Assembly (NCBI GenBank): GCA_936450465.1
Contig: OW388305.1
Coordinates: forward strand, 40,314,687 to 40,378,686
Source of the DNA: Gibbula magus
Lineage: Eukaryota; Mollusca; Gastropoda; Trochida; Trochidae
Direction of reading: 5' to 3'
DNA length: 64,000 bases
Part shown: piece after piece, positions 1 through 11,982 of the stretch
How the letters are laid out: every line of letters begins with the position of its first letter
Position numbering within the stretch: the stretch's first letter is position 1
The notes under the pieces: generated by a model
Told to the model about the DNA's origin: nothing
Databases searched by the model: none
Seen by the model: the letters and a program-made list of their open reading frames with translations, nothing else
Made by a program: the position numbers and the translations under genes

Positions 1-1095
1 ATTTATACATAAAATAGCAGTTTTCAAAATGTTTAAATCGCATTTCTAAGAAACAAAATGAAAACTTTGTTTTTAATATATTTCACTGTTTTATAGAAGT
101 AAGATGCTTGTAAGAGACATCTTAAAAGATTTGATATACGAATGAAGAGGAGGATTTTGCCACATGTCTTGGCAACTTAACAAATAATGATTACCTTCAC
201 TGATTTTACCTTCTTTCTGCATAAACTTTAAACTATATTCGTTATGAATATTGAACGATAATGTTACAATTAACAGTTTATTTATTTTCTCAACGATAAC
301 ATCAAATCACATTTCAGAGGGTAGCGAGATCACGATAAACAAAAGCATATCACTTATTTACTTTGATGTATTTATTATAAGGGTAAACAATAATCGGTTC
401 AGAAAACAAAATATATGGACAAACAAGTTTATAATAAATATAAATGACGCTCAAATTACAGTCAGCAATTTCATTGATTTCAATAAGGTTTGCTGTTACC
501 TAAGAGTTTGGTTGTTGTTTAACTGTCGTCCTTTCAGGATAATTAATGTTTTCATTGAATAATATTTGGTAATCAAATAAAGCATCAAATATTAGGAATT
601 AATGAAAGAAACTTACCTTATCACCGAATCCAACAATATGAATATCCAGATACACAAGAACACAAAATTGTAAACTTATAAATCCATCAATGTTAGAACT
701 TTGAACTATGAACAGGAAGATTACGAAACTTGTCCTACTTCAACAAAAGTCTTTTCGCAACTGGCAAAGTTTGCAAACACATTGTTCTGACGATTTCATA
801 CTTAATTTAATTTCATTGGTTCCTTGGTTTACCCATTAACTGTCATTGGACAACTAGATTGAGAAAAAATAGTGTTCATGTTGTTACAACCAACTCATGA
901 CACCGAGACAGACAATTGTCTTAGTACCACCTGCACTTGTTTAACACTATCTGGTCAGGTGTCTTACCGGGAAGCATATATTTGGTATTACAGTAAATAT
1001 CCTTTGATGCTTGAGAGATGACGGCTTGTGTTGTTATAACGGATTAACTTTCTTGGTTATACTAATGCTGAACTACTTAACGAAATCGGCCGGTC
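1..1095. other. no recognisable gene
   Basis: AT-rich sequence with no motif, terminal repeat or coding pattern I recognise. An open frame of 103 codons at 251-562 on the plus strand has an isoleucine/asparagine-rich composition typical of translated AT-rich noncoding DNA and no recognisable domain, so I do not call it a gene. Confidence 0.6.
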
Positions 1096-1099
1096 ACTA

Positions 1100-2626
1100 C
1101 AGTGCCTTAATTGCATTGTCTTAAAGACAGAGCAACACACAGACAAGTAAACTTAAACTTAGATGCTCGAAAGACCTTAATGTCATGAGAGCAATCTCCG
1201 GCACAGGCTGGGGTGCAAATAGGCAAACCCTTCTCAATCTCTACTCCTCCCTCATAAGGTCCAAACTGGACTATGGCGCACCTATATATAACTCCCTCCA
1301 ACCAACCCAAATTAAAACCCTAAATTCTATTCAATATCAGGCACTAAGGGTAGCTACGCGCACCCAAATGGGTACCTCACTTGAAGCTCTCCAAGCCCTA
1401 ACTGGTGAAATTCCCCTCGAACTGAGAAGGGACCAACTCACCTTAAACTTCTGGGCTGGATCTTCGGAGGACCCCCTTATCAGGGAACTACTTACTAGTG
1501 GTCCCTCTAAACGTAAAACGGCAATTTTTAATAAACACCCCTTAAGGGCTCCAATCTCCCACCGCATAAAAACACCTCTATCTCAAGCTAAGATGGGGCA
1601 TATCAACCTCCCCCCCATAAATACGGTGCATCACCCTATTGCCCCCTTACCCACCCCCAAAATAAATCTCCATCTTAGCAAAATCACTTCTAAACAAAAC
1701 CCCAAACTCGCTCAAACTACCACTCTTAACTACATCCAAGAACACTGGTCCGACTGGTGTCACATATACACAGACGGGTCCCGGGACCCCGATGCACGCA
1801 CAACAGGTGTAGGCTTACACATGCAGCACCCCACCCAACTTTCATATTCCAATAGGCTCCCTAATGACCAATCGGTCTTCACTGCTGAGCTTATGGCTAT
1901 AGCACTCGCTTTATCCCACCCTAATATTAAAGATCAGGGCAAAATTCTCATCCTTTCGGATTCTCTCAGTGCCCTTCAGGCACTTCAAAACAAATCAACA
2001 AAAAACCGCCCTGATCTAATTTCCAAAATTCTAAATTCCATCCATAACTTAAATTTCCAAGGCAAGGCAGTAAAACTCCTATGGGTACCAGCACACGTCG
2101 GCATATTTGGCAACGAAAAAGCCGACAAAGCTGCCAAGGAGGGCCTTAAATTACCAAAAATTCTACCCTTTTTCATTCGAAACAAGAGGCAAAAAGCCTT
2201 TCAAAATCACACGCAAAGCGAGTATGGCATATGCAATATGCAAATTCTAAACAGGCTCATCACACCAAACAAATTATCTCTAAACCCCTAACTAAACAAA
2301 AAATATATTCCAAAAACAAAAATATTGATAGGGCAATAATTAAGCTCCAAACGGGGCATACTAAATTAAACTATCATACCAATAAAATTAAAATTACAAA
2401 CACCCCCGCAACATGCCCACACTGCCCACAGGCAGAAACAATTCACCACATTCTTACTGAATGCCCACAGTATGCGGCCTTCCGCCAAATACTAAACCTT
2501 AAATTAAGGGCAAACAATATCCAAACAAATAACATATACCAAATTCTAAATCCACAAAATAACTACAGTACCTTCCAAGCGGTCGGCACTTACTTAAAGG
2601 ATTCGGGCCTTTTGGACCGAATCTAA
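1100..2626 (+). pseudogene. 3' half of an RNase H-bearing LINE ORF2 (RT thumb, RNase H, zinc knuckle), frameshifted
   Basis: The plus strand encodes the C-terminal part of a non-LTR retrotransposon polyprotein. The frame at 1185-2291 (368 codons, open slightly upstream) starts in the RT thumb region (SLIRSKLDYGAPIYNS). It then carries a complete RNase H domain at about residues 190-325: TDGS with the first Asp, FTAELMAIALAL with the Glu, LSDSLSALQAL with the second Asp, and WVPAHVGIFGNEKAD with the closing His/Asp pair. A second frame at 2231-2626 continues with a Cys-His knuckle (CPHCPQ, IHHILTEC) and ends at 2626, so a frameshift lies between about 2120 and 2290. The fingers, palm and endonuclease are missing, so the copy is 5'-truncated and dead. 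RNase H downstream of RT is typical of the I/LOA/Nimb group; the exact clade is not established. Confidence 0.88.
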
Positions 2627-3025
2627 AAAAACACACTAAAATTATATTTCATCAAAAAATACCCCCCCCCCCCCCCCCCCACCCCCCCCCCCCCCCACCC
2701 CCCCTTTCCCGGGTTAACCTAACCTAGGTAATTTTTATATTCCAAATTTCAAAATTTCCAAATTGCCTCCACCCCCCCCCCCCCCCACCCCCCCCCCCCC
2801 CCCCCCCCCCCCCCCACCCCCCCCCCTTTCCCGGGTTAACCTAACCTAGGTAATTTTTATATTCCAAATTTCAAAATTTCCAAATTGCCTCCACCTTTCG
2901 GCCGTGGCTTCAAAATTATCCATTTTCTCGAACTTTCGGAACTTTATTAAAGGTCCTTGTGACCCGAGTGGGAGAACAGCTCCGCTGAAAACCGCTCGTT
3001 AAATCCCCGTAATCATCATCAAGAC
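2627..3025 (+). mobile_element. 3' UTR and tail of the RNase H LINE
   Basis: Downstream of the LINE stop the sequence runs through poly-C tracts into a C-rich UTR containing CTCGAACTTTCGGAACTTT, and fades out near an ATCATCATCAAG tail at about 3010-3025. I infer the element boundary from this tail. No target duplication was found because the 5' end is truncated in unrecognised sequence. Confidence 0.5.
2661..2896 (+). repeat. poly-C tracts with a 122-bp tandem duplication
   Basis: Two long C homopolymer stretches broken by single A residues are each followed by the same block starting TTTCCCGGGTTAACCTAACC and ending in AATTGCCTCCACC. The block begins at 2705 and again at 2827, a 122-bp period. 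C runs this long are prone to slippage, so the exact lengths may be assembly- or allele-dependent. Confidence 0.9.
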
Positions 3026-3239
3026 AAGTAAAAACATTTCATAGAATGAAAATTACATTTTTATAGCAATACAACATATTCAGATGTAATCAATAAAGCA
3101 TACTCAACCCCTTTTGATAAAATAAGGTATAGGTTTATATTAGATGGACATGAGTGAAATATCTTGTGTACAATATATTAAGGAATATATCACTGTATTA
3201 TATCTACATCACTTGTTCAATGTATTTATTTGCTTGTAT

Positions 3240-3316
3240 ATAGCGGTTCGCCGCTAATGGCTGCAATATTGCCCAAGTGGCGTTAAACAATAACTCACTC
3301 ACTCACTCACTCACTA
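3240..3316 (+). mobile_element. SINE 3' end with (ACTC)n tail
   Basis: The sequence CCCAAGTGGCGTTAAACAAT followed by repeated ACTC is the 3' terminus of the tRNA-derived SINE seen complete at 7371-7611. Only the 3' end is present here, so this copy is 5'-truncated or heavily diverged. Confidence 0.75.
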
Positions 3317-3789
3317 TAGCGGTATTAACATATAAGTCAAACGGGCTTGTTTGCCAATCCTTTTCTGTTTACTGAATAAGATATGTTAAACTCTATCCCA
3401 TAATCATTGACATGGATTTGATTATCCATGAATCGGTAATATGTTTTAAATATATTCATTCATGTTAATTATACATGAATGAGGACATGCAAACAAGCCA
3501 AAGGCTTATCTGAAATTCCTGTCCTCGTCAAGATACAAGTACATACAATATGAATACGGAGGGCATCATGAATACACACACGCACATTTCATACAGTGAT
3601 TACAATGTCAGAACAGTAATGAATTATTAGATCGGTATTATATAGCATAACAGATATCCACTTGTGTAACTACGTCTAACTTTTCATAGAATACATTATA
3701 TACATATATGTATATGACAAACCTAAAGTTGACTTCCCAGATAAACCGTTACCAGATGTTAATTATAGAAACCAAATGCATTAAGTGAA

Positions 3790-4105
3790 TTTGTTTTGAT
3801 CCGAAATGAAGTTAAATAGACGTTTACATAAGTCATTGTGTGGGTATATTTTTCCTTCCATATGGAATGAAGTTTCTGTATATCCTTTGCACAAGAAATG
3901 CAGTGAAAATGAATATCAAAATTATACACCTGAAGTACTTCCTTCCTGTATCGGGAAGATATTTGAACAATGCGTTTTCAAACAGTGTTCAACTTTTTGC
4001 GAGACAACAATGTCAGGGTTTATGCCAGGTGAAAGTACTGCATATCAACTTACATACCTCTATGGCATCATAGCAAAACGCTTTAGACAGTTATTATGTT
4101 AATGG
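3790..4105 (+). pseudogene. LINE reverse transcriptase relic (fingers region)
   Basis: A plus-strand frame at 3806-4102 (98 codons) reads as decayed RT fingers: IWNEVSVYPLHKK, an equivalent of the common W..A.V.PIHKKGD motif, then SCIGKIFEQCVF (usual S.IGK.FE..V) and SGFMPGEST. No palm catalytic motif follows, because the frame stops at 4102. It is a short remnant of a CR1/jockey-like non-LTR element; the clade is uncertain. Confidence 0.75.
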
Positions 4106-4559
4106 ATTTAATTTGAAAACCGTTCTTTATGGTAACATAGACTTATCTGATGAGACTAACTTAAAAAGTGTGGATTCTGTTTGCACATTTATTGACTTAA
4201 GTGAACGTTTCCAAATGTAGAAAGCACGTGAAGTTTAACCAAATGTCATATTTGTTAGCATGCAATAGCATACATTTCTTATTTTCAATTGTTGAATGGC
4301 CATGTATATAGGTTGTGGAAATTGTTGAATTGACATATTTATTTTTTGGTATATGAAATTATTTCTTGTTGTAATGTACGTTTCATGTTATAATGTATAA
4401 ATCCTGTCAATGTCACGGGAGAGATATTTATATAGGAAAACAAGTCACTGAAATAAGGTAGACTTAAAACAAGAAAAAGCCTTTACAATTATTTTCCAAG
4501 TATAAAAAGAAATGTTTCTCTTGTGTTGTTTGGTATGCCTGGTAATGACGGTTGCTGCA

Positions 4560-4870
4560 GCTGTTATTCAGTAATGAAACATATATTATACATGTATATA
4601 CTATTTGTCAGTAACAACAATTATAGGAAATGGTTACTTTTCAAAATGTTTTGATAAATCCGACATGTGAAAAGCTAGTGTACTACGTCTTCGCTATAGT
4701 GACCAAATGAGCACTTCCGACTTTCCGATATGTGTCGATTGTATCTGTCGGCGTTCAGATCACTGCAGCCGAGCTTGAGACGACAATGGATAATTTGACA
4801 GAATCTACTTCCGAAGTTTAAGTCGAAGTAACTAGGCGTTTGTTCTGGTTTAATCATAGTTTTAACATGA
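4560..4870 (-). pseudogene. LINE ORF2 C-terminus relic
   Basis: The minus-strand frame at 4857-4675 (60 codons) contains FGSRFCQIIHCRLKLGCSDL and a later SRKCSFGHYSED segment, the pattern of LINE C-termini that end in a CxC-type knuckle. The same stretch recurs in diverged form at 9278-9450 on the minus strand. Coding continuity is lost on both sides. Confidence 0.65.
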
Positions 4871-4899
4871 TTAAGAGATGCCGCGTTTGTTACCTCGAC

Positions 4900-6140
4900 A
4901 AACTTATATATATATAAAGGGAATATTTTTTAAACAAAAGAACAAATAATTATATCCTCGAATCTGTCTATAATTTTATTCAAGAGTCACTAATATTTAA
5001 ATCATCCTATACAGCATGTGTCTTTGAAGTTATTTCCCAATTAGTGTTTTACCTTTGTGTAACCGTTTGACCACTGATTTTGTACATTGATCTTGGATTA
5101 CAAATTGTACTTTGTTATATTTTGTGGTTTTGTGGAGCGGCACTACATAAGCCAATAAGCCAAAGTATCATCCTTTCAGTGCATTACTATTTTACCTAAA
5201 TACCAAACTAATTTCCTTGTGAAGTAAAATGTTGTAAATTACTGTTATTCTATTTCATGTATTCACCTTTATTCAATGTTGTGCTTTCTCAGTTTTGATG
5301 AATGAATTTGTATTACATGTATTATATACTGAAGAGGTATTTATAAAGGTGTAATGTATGTGGTTTAAACATATTTTTATTTATGAAGAATGTGGTTTAA
5401 GTAAAAAGCAAACTGTTGCTCATATTAGTACCTCACAAGTACATACATACATTAACAAACACACGAGAACTGGACATAAAAACAACCAGCTATAGCATAA
5501 TCATATGGTTAAACGCAATATTATTCAATAAAGAATCTGTGGACATGATTGTTGTTTATGAACATTCTCTTCATGTGCAATGTATGCATTCATTCTGCTT
5601 CGAATCACTACCCGCTCATACGTTTTATGTATCAACATGTATAAATTACTCAGTATGTATGACACAGTAATAAACACTATATCTCTCCTCATTCTGAGTG
5701 ATACGCTCAGGGTTCATTCATCCATAACGAGGCTACTGGTCTCGCAGTTTGCATTCCCGGCTTAGAACCTTTTGATCAAAGGGGATCACAGCAGGAGGGC
5801 TAATTAGTGTCACAGTGTGTATCCACTGCGATGAGTGAACTGTCTTTCCACTTACCTGTCCTAATCGACCTGTGTAATAAGTTACACCTCGCTTGTCTTA
5901 CATCTTTTGTTTGGAGGGGATTTAGCTATATTCTGTTTCTCACTCGAACCACTTAATAAGACAGAGAGAACTTTTGGTTGGAATAAAAACAAAATAAATA
6001 ACATTGCACAGGGTTATATAAATGCCAGAACCAAGACAACAAATTAAGCATAAAAAAAGCAAGATATGCCCCAAAGAACTTCATGCAAAGATAGTGATCA
6101 TAAATAGATATAAACTGTTTGAGAGGTATTCTAGAAGTTG
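4900..6140. other. no recognisable gene
   Basis: No coding pattern, terminal repeats or RNA gene recognised. Two overlapping short frames at 5416-5765 have low-complexity composition and no domain. Scattered phrases resembling LINE 3' tails occur (ATGTGGTTTAAACATATTT near 5355), but no element can be bounded. Confidence 0.5.
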
Positions 6141-6145
6141 GTGTG

Positions 6146-6267
6146 ATGAAGAAGACAAATATTTATGGATGATCAACTTCTTTATTAACAATAGCGACGT
6201 TTCTATACCGAAACGTCGCTATTGTTAAGAAGGAAGTTGATCATCCATAAATATTTGTCTTCTTCAT
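6146..6267. repeat. 122-bp near-perfect palindrome
   Basis: The left arm, starting ATGAAGAAGACAAATATTTA at 6146, is matched by its reverse complement ending at 6267. The arms are about 58-59 bases with only a few mismatches around a very short centre near 6205-6208. Such a structure would extrude or fold as a long hairpin. It contains an ACGTTTC/GAAACGT motif next to the centre. It may be a fold-back MITE or a replication-generated inverted repeat. Confidence 0.95.
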
Positions 6268-7269
6268 AAATAGATATGCAGAGAATATCATTTTATTTCT
6301 AACAAAGGACTGAACTTATTATTTGATGGTGACATTGCAAAGAAGTTTGAAATCAGAAGCATTTAGGTATACACTTCAAAGTGATTGTTCTGGGAAAGTG
6401 CATATTAATTAAAAATTTGTCCATTGATCAATTGTCTGAGGTGATTATGTCCTTGGGGATTTTGTCTGTTCGTCTTTGTAGAGTGACCATTTTTGTTTCA
6501 CAGAGATTAAAATTGTCAAAAAGACTTTAACTATGAACAAAAGTCTTTATAAATTATGAGTTCTTTAATTAAATATCAGTATTTTTTTGTTTTTGAAATC
6601 AATTATGACAGTGAACCGAGTTCTTCTAATAGTGAGAGCTGGTCAAAAGTGGCACTAATTAAAACAGGATACAGTCAAGTAACCATCTAATCCCCTCTTA
6701 ATCCCTAAAACATACAGATGTGTGACAGGGTGAGGTGTCACCATGACACAAGATCAAAGTTAATCTGTTTGTGTTTAAAGATTAAAACGAACCAAATATT
6801 TAAGAATACATTACAACTAACTAAAATATATCATACTCTGCACCAACATAATATATACTAATATATTATATAATTTGTGACTTTTTTCTTGTAACATGTG
6901 TCCCTACATTCAACTGTACACGGCAATATTATAATTGTAAATTAGTTCCTTATTCAAACAGAAAGTAGTTAGCAAACTTTCGAGTCAACTCACATAACTT
7001 TGAAATTGAAAGTTGAAACCGGTAATTGAATTACTTTTCATATTACCAAGTCCTTGTTATAATGATTTCAGGAAAGCTTAAATACAACCTAGATATTAGT
7101 TAATTAGTTGTTTAAGAAGTGAAATAATTGTTAGAAATAAAATTATATTCTCTGCATTGTCCTTAACCTATCTGTTTATGATCACTTTGGTTTAAACATA
7201 TAGCAGACTAGGAGAATTTAACAATAAACTAAAACAAAAAGCTACAAAACTACTTCAATATCTCACATG

Positions 7270-8116
7270 GATCCAGATTCTGCCAGATAATTCATTCTCG
7301 TCTTGGGTGTGGTGGAATGGAGAATGTAGTAAATGGAGATAGATTCACCAGATTTATTTCAAATAACTCTAGGGGCGGGATAGCGCAGCGGTTAGCGCGT
7401 TCGGCTTCGGATCCCGCCAGGGGCACGGCAACTTTGTCTGCAGTAGAGAACTGTTCTACACGCAGTCAGGTTTGGGTTCCAGCCGTTGCTCGCAGGTTCA
7501 CCGCAATGCATAGCCACATGGCGTTGCGGGCTTTCTCCCTGCCATAATACTAGCAGCTGTGATATAAGTGAAATACTCTTGAAAGCGGCGTTAAACCCTA
7601 ACTCACTCACTCAAATAACTCTGCATGTAACTGCAGAAATGACAACGAAGATGTGTTTCACTTTTTCCTTATCTGTCCTATATTCAGTGATATAAGGTTA
7701 AATGCACATTTCTTTTCCAAAGGGTTAAATTCTCTTCAATTATATTTGGCAATTCTAGCTCATCAGAACATGTTAATTTAGAACTGTTAAAATCTGTACA
7801 TATATAGTTTCATGACATTATCCAAAGAGATGTTTGGAATTTACATGAGTATTGATTCTCTTTTTTGTGTTTGTGCCGTGCCTTGCTATATCCTGATATC
7901 TAATCTGCTGACATCATAACACCTAGTTTTCTTTGGTGTTTGTGTTTCTAATAATAGTACTTGCCTTCAACGTTTTATAAATGTATATATTGATGTGTTT
8001 TTGTATTGTGTCCATTAGTACGTCACGTTTTATTGGGGAGAGACATTTATATAGGGGCAACCCCGTTTGTCAATCCCATGTACCATGAGTACCTGAATAA
8101 ATATTGTTTAAACCAC
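7270..8116 (+). pseudogene. LINE 3' portion interrupted by a SINE
   Basis: On the plus strand, coding sequence upstream of the SINE (NVVNGDRFTRFISNNS) continues directly downstream of it with CNCRNDNEDVFHFFLICPIF, a CxC..H...C knuckle typical of LINE ORF2 C-termini. The 3' end near 8010-8110 carries TTTATTGGGGAGAGACATTT and an AATAAA within TGAATAAATATTG. A diverged second copy of that 3' end is at 9951-10030. Stops downstream of the knuckle show decay. Confidence 0.75.
7371..7611 (+). mobile_element. tRNA-derived SINE with 11-bp target duplication
   Basis: The head has an A-box-like segment (ATAGCGCAGCGGTTAGCGCG), the body reads CCCGCCAGGGGCACGGCAAC, and the 3' end reads GGCGTTAAACCC followed by (ACTC)n. 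CAAATAACTCT occurs at 7360-7370 and again at 7612-7622, an exact target-site duplication. Compared with the reverse-strand copy near 31735, the head lacks about 20 bases that would hold the internal B box (GGTTCGAATCC), so this copy is probably a poor pol III template. Confidence 0.93.
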
Positions 8117-8119
8117 GTT

Positions 8120-9270
8120 TTATATGTAACTGCTTATATGTACGGGAGCGGCTTTCACATAAGTGTTTGCTTGTTTGCCAATCCAGATTTCATTTCATGG
8201 AAATAAAAATATGTTTAAACAAAACATATATTTATTTCTTTGCTCTTGCTTGATTTTCTGTAAGGCTAAAAGTAATATCAAATCTGCGGATGAAGATGCA
8301 TATCATTATGGTTTAAACATATTTCATTTCATCAACATGAAAATAGGATCGGCGAACATGTCAAAATGGTTATTTCAATGAATGTATGAAAACAAAGTAA
8401 AGGAAAAAAGTAACAGTTTTTATATAAAGGATAGGGTATTGACTTGAATTATTTGGAAAATCTTGTCATTGAAAAAGTTATGAAAACAACATTGATAGTA
8501 CTTTTAAGGATAAATTAAGTAAAGTAAAACTAAAGTAAACTCGTTATATGTAATAACATAATTAAAACAGGATTATCTTCTTGCTCCTCACCTGATCAGC
8601 TAACTTTACTTTTAGCTTAACCGAGTACACCAATTTACTATAACAACAAACAACATTTGTAACCTTTGACCTCGAAGACTGGTTTGAGTGTTTCTTAACA
8701 ATGCAAGTTAATATAAAGGCTGTCGCTCACAACATGTGTTAAAAGTATTGTTGTTGACTTTTGTAAATTTATGATACATTGTAAAATCCCCATGACACAT
8801 AATTTCCTGTATTCTCAGATAAACTTTAAAAGCGTGTTTACCAATACATTTCATGAATGAAATAAATATGTTTAAACCATATTTAAACGTATATTATTTC
8901 ATAACATGAAACAATTATTGGCTAACAAGTCGCTCCGCTCCGGCTCATATATGTATTTTTAAAAAGCTGGTTACAAGATCAATGAGACAGAAAAATGAAA
9001 ATTAACATTATCATAACATCACACATGAATATTGTTATGTTGTTAGGTGTGCCTTATAAGAAGTAGGCCGCAGCGCAGAATTTAATCATTAACTACAAGA
9101 TACTTTCAAAGAAACCGGTTGCTTTAACTGATAAACTGATGTAATGAGTTCAAAATATTATTGTTAGCGGTGTCCTTCAAGGAGCTGTTACCATATAATA
9201 CTGTTGTTATGTCATAGTTTTTGTTGAAATACGTATTTGATCTCAAATGGTAGTAGCTTCAGCAAGTAAA
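8120..9270. other. repeat-tail-rich sequence without a gene
   Basis: Contains two further LINE-like 3' tails (GTTTGCCAATCC with AAATAAAAATATG near 8170-8215, and ACCAATACATTTCATGAATG near 8840-8875) but no coding segment I can recognise. Confidence 0.45.
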
Positions 9271-9277
9271 TAGATGC

Positions 9278-9850
9278 CGAACTAAGTCTTCGTTGTTGTG
9301 ACCACATGAACATCTGGACGTTTCCGATATATGTCTATTATAAAAGTAGGCGTTTCAATAACTACAACCGACCTTAAGGCGACAATGGATTATTTGATAT
9401 AATCTAGTCCCTAAATTAACAAGAATTCTGAGTTTCTGTTTGGTTTAACATTTAACAGTTTTGAATTGATAAAGGTTGGGAGCGTTGATAACTCCGTCTG
9501 GTAAAGAATTCCACAGCATAATGGTATTTTGCAAGAAAGACTGAGAATACCTCTGAGTTGTACAGTTAATTGCTTAAATGGAAGAACGGTTTCTTAGATT
9601 ATAATTACTTTGTTCAAATACCCTTCTTGGCCAAGATCGCTCAGATAGTCTGGAGTTATAGTCTGGATATGGTACATTGTATAGATATTAATGCACCTCA
9701 TTATCTATAAATGTGTCCAAATTATACAAATATCCGCCATTTAAGCTTCTTTTATTTAAATGGTTACGACCTGAATACTGAACTATTTGGTAACAAGACC
9801 TTGTCAAATCATATCAATACATAAATAATCCGTAATCCAGGCTGTTCATA
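9278..9850 (-). pseudogene. LINE ORF2 C-terminal relic
   Basis: Read on the minus strand, this stretch gives segments such as SERSWPRRVFEQ, then NYNLRNRSSI, then FLQNTIMLWNSLPDGVINAP before a stop near 9445. IxLWNSLP followed by a short acidic segment is the standard ending of many CR1/jockey-type ORF2 proteins. In-frame stops interrupt it. It has no recognisable catalytic region and is a dead 3' fragment. Confidence 0.75.
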
Positions 9851-10029
9851 AGTTTATTTCTCATAGCAAAGTTTCTCATGAAATGTCTTTTAAAATGATG
9901 TTGTGTTTTTCTACATTAATGTATGTATGATTGTATTTATGGTATAATTATCCTGTTTTATTGGGGAGAAACATTTGAATAGGGTAAACCCTGTTTGTTG
10001 ATTCCTCTGAGTACATGAATAAATATTGT

Positions 10030-11975
10030 TAAAACCATATAAAATTTTAATCAGTTTATTTCAACATCTATCAAGAGACATGAGCTTTGCCTCAAGTTGG
10101 TACCCATCTTGACCACACTAATTAATCCCTCGTTAATCCCTCGTCTGGGTGAATCTTGTTTGTTATATAACATTGTGTTCATCTCCTGTGAAGACCGTCT
10201 ATGAAATGCAGACTTCTTTGTTAGTGTCAATTAAGCTACTCAGACTAGCTAATACTAGCTAAGCAGGTGTGAACTTGTCACCTGTAAAAACACATACGGG
10301 TGGCTTATGGGCAGGTGACTAATTGCCTGTCAATAGAATCGCGTCACAGCTAATGGATGATATACTGTTTTGAGTTATCCAATGAGATCAGTTAAGTGAA
10401 ACACCAATGAGATTTGAGCTGAAATCCGGGATAATCAATTGGGCAAGACATTTACCACTTATCCCGAGATACTACACGTGTAAACACCTAAGAGTTGCAT
10501 CAATGGTGGATACACATATGTCGTGTAATACCTGCATTTGATATGGATATTCATATTGTTCTTTCGGATACCCTTTTTCAAAAGGTGAGTTTTAGGTTTT
10601 TCATAAATCTATCACGATCTAGACAACAATTATAAAAGAACCTGTATAAAGAACTTTAATGCAGGCAACTAATGCATTTGATATTGATACATATCATAGG
10701 GAAGCAACAATGACCAAGCTTCAAACGTGATTTTACACATGCATTGTATAATTTTCTCCAAAAAAAGCGTCTACATGAATTTAAGGTCTTCTGACAGAAA
10801 CAACTAATGCCAAAACTGTATGACAGGGGTAAACCGCGTATGTCTGTGTTATAATTTGTAGTGTTATATGTAATATTTTAAAATTTCTAACAATTTCCGA
10901 TAGTTTAATATAGTATCCTGAAGTATCCTGAATCATGAAACCCGGAGTATCCTGAGCAGGATATTTTTGGATACTCCGAGTATCCTATTGTATACTGGTC
11001 CTGAAATTCGGAGTATCCTGGTCAGGATACTTCATGAAATCCCTTATGTTTCTCATGTGGCATTTAAGAATATCAGATGTATCCGTTTGGCAAATGATGC
11101 AGAGACTCCAATCCATAGCACCTGAAAAAGGAATTCAATTTGGATATATTACTCAATTTTAATCAAACATTTATGCACCATATTTCTACCAAATAGAAAT
11201 ATCTGGATGAATTAATTATGCACAAGAGCTGAAACTATTATGCAATGAGTATTTCAAATTTAATCAAATGTTTATAATAGGGATATTCAAATAAAATAAT
11301 AAAATGTGAAAGCTTTTCTTAATTTTCATATTAGATTGAAAAAGAATTATTGTAATAGGTCATTTGAGAGTGTATTTTTTTGTCACAGATAGCCATTCAT
11401 TATTTGATCTACTTTTGTGTATTACCCATCTAGATATATCGGTATGTATGTTTTGCCTTTATTAAATGTTATAATATGTTGTTATGAATGTAGTATATTA
11501 CATATATAACTGTTGCTTTGAAAAGAATATAAATTCATATTTACATTCTTAAATATAGGTATACCAACCAAAAAACCAACAGACGCTTGTTGCTTTCAAA
11601 TGATTTATAACCAGTTGTTAGTCAAGTAGTACTTAACTTGTTAACTTAAAAGTTATATAGGAGGGCCTATTCAATTTCTAAATGTTTTGACTCTATATAA
11701 TTACCTAAAATTCATTGAAATGGCATTTAAATACTATTTTAACAGGAACAACATGATTTTTACAGAGAATGACATTATTATTAATGCAAATTGATGCATT
11801 TGACAGCCCTTGTTTTTGCTTGGTCATTTGGCAAATTCATGAATTATAATTTTGTTTACTTAAAACTCAATGTGTGCAGCAATTGTAATTGCTATAGCTA
11901 CTTAGTACCTTTATCTATAGTGTGCACTCCCTTTTTTTGTTATTTGGGCATATTTGAAGGTGTAGCTATCATCTG
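10030..11975. other. no gene; a short cluster of GTATCCTG repeats
   Basis: Nothing recognisable apart from 10911-11035, where GAGTATCCTG/CAGGATACT words occur repeatedly in both orientations, giving a compact inverted-repeat-rich patch. The remainder is AT-rich and uninformative. Confidence 0.6.
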
Positions 11976-11982
11976 TCTGAGC

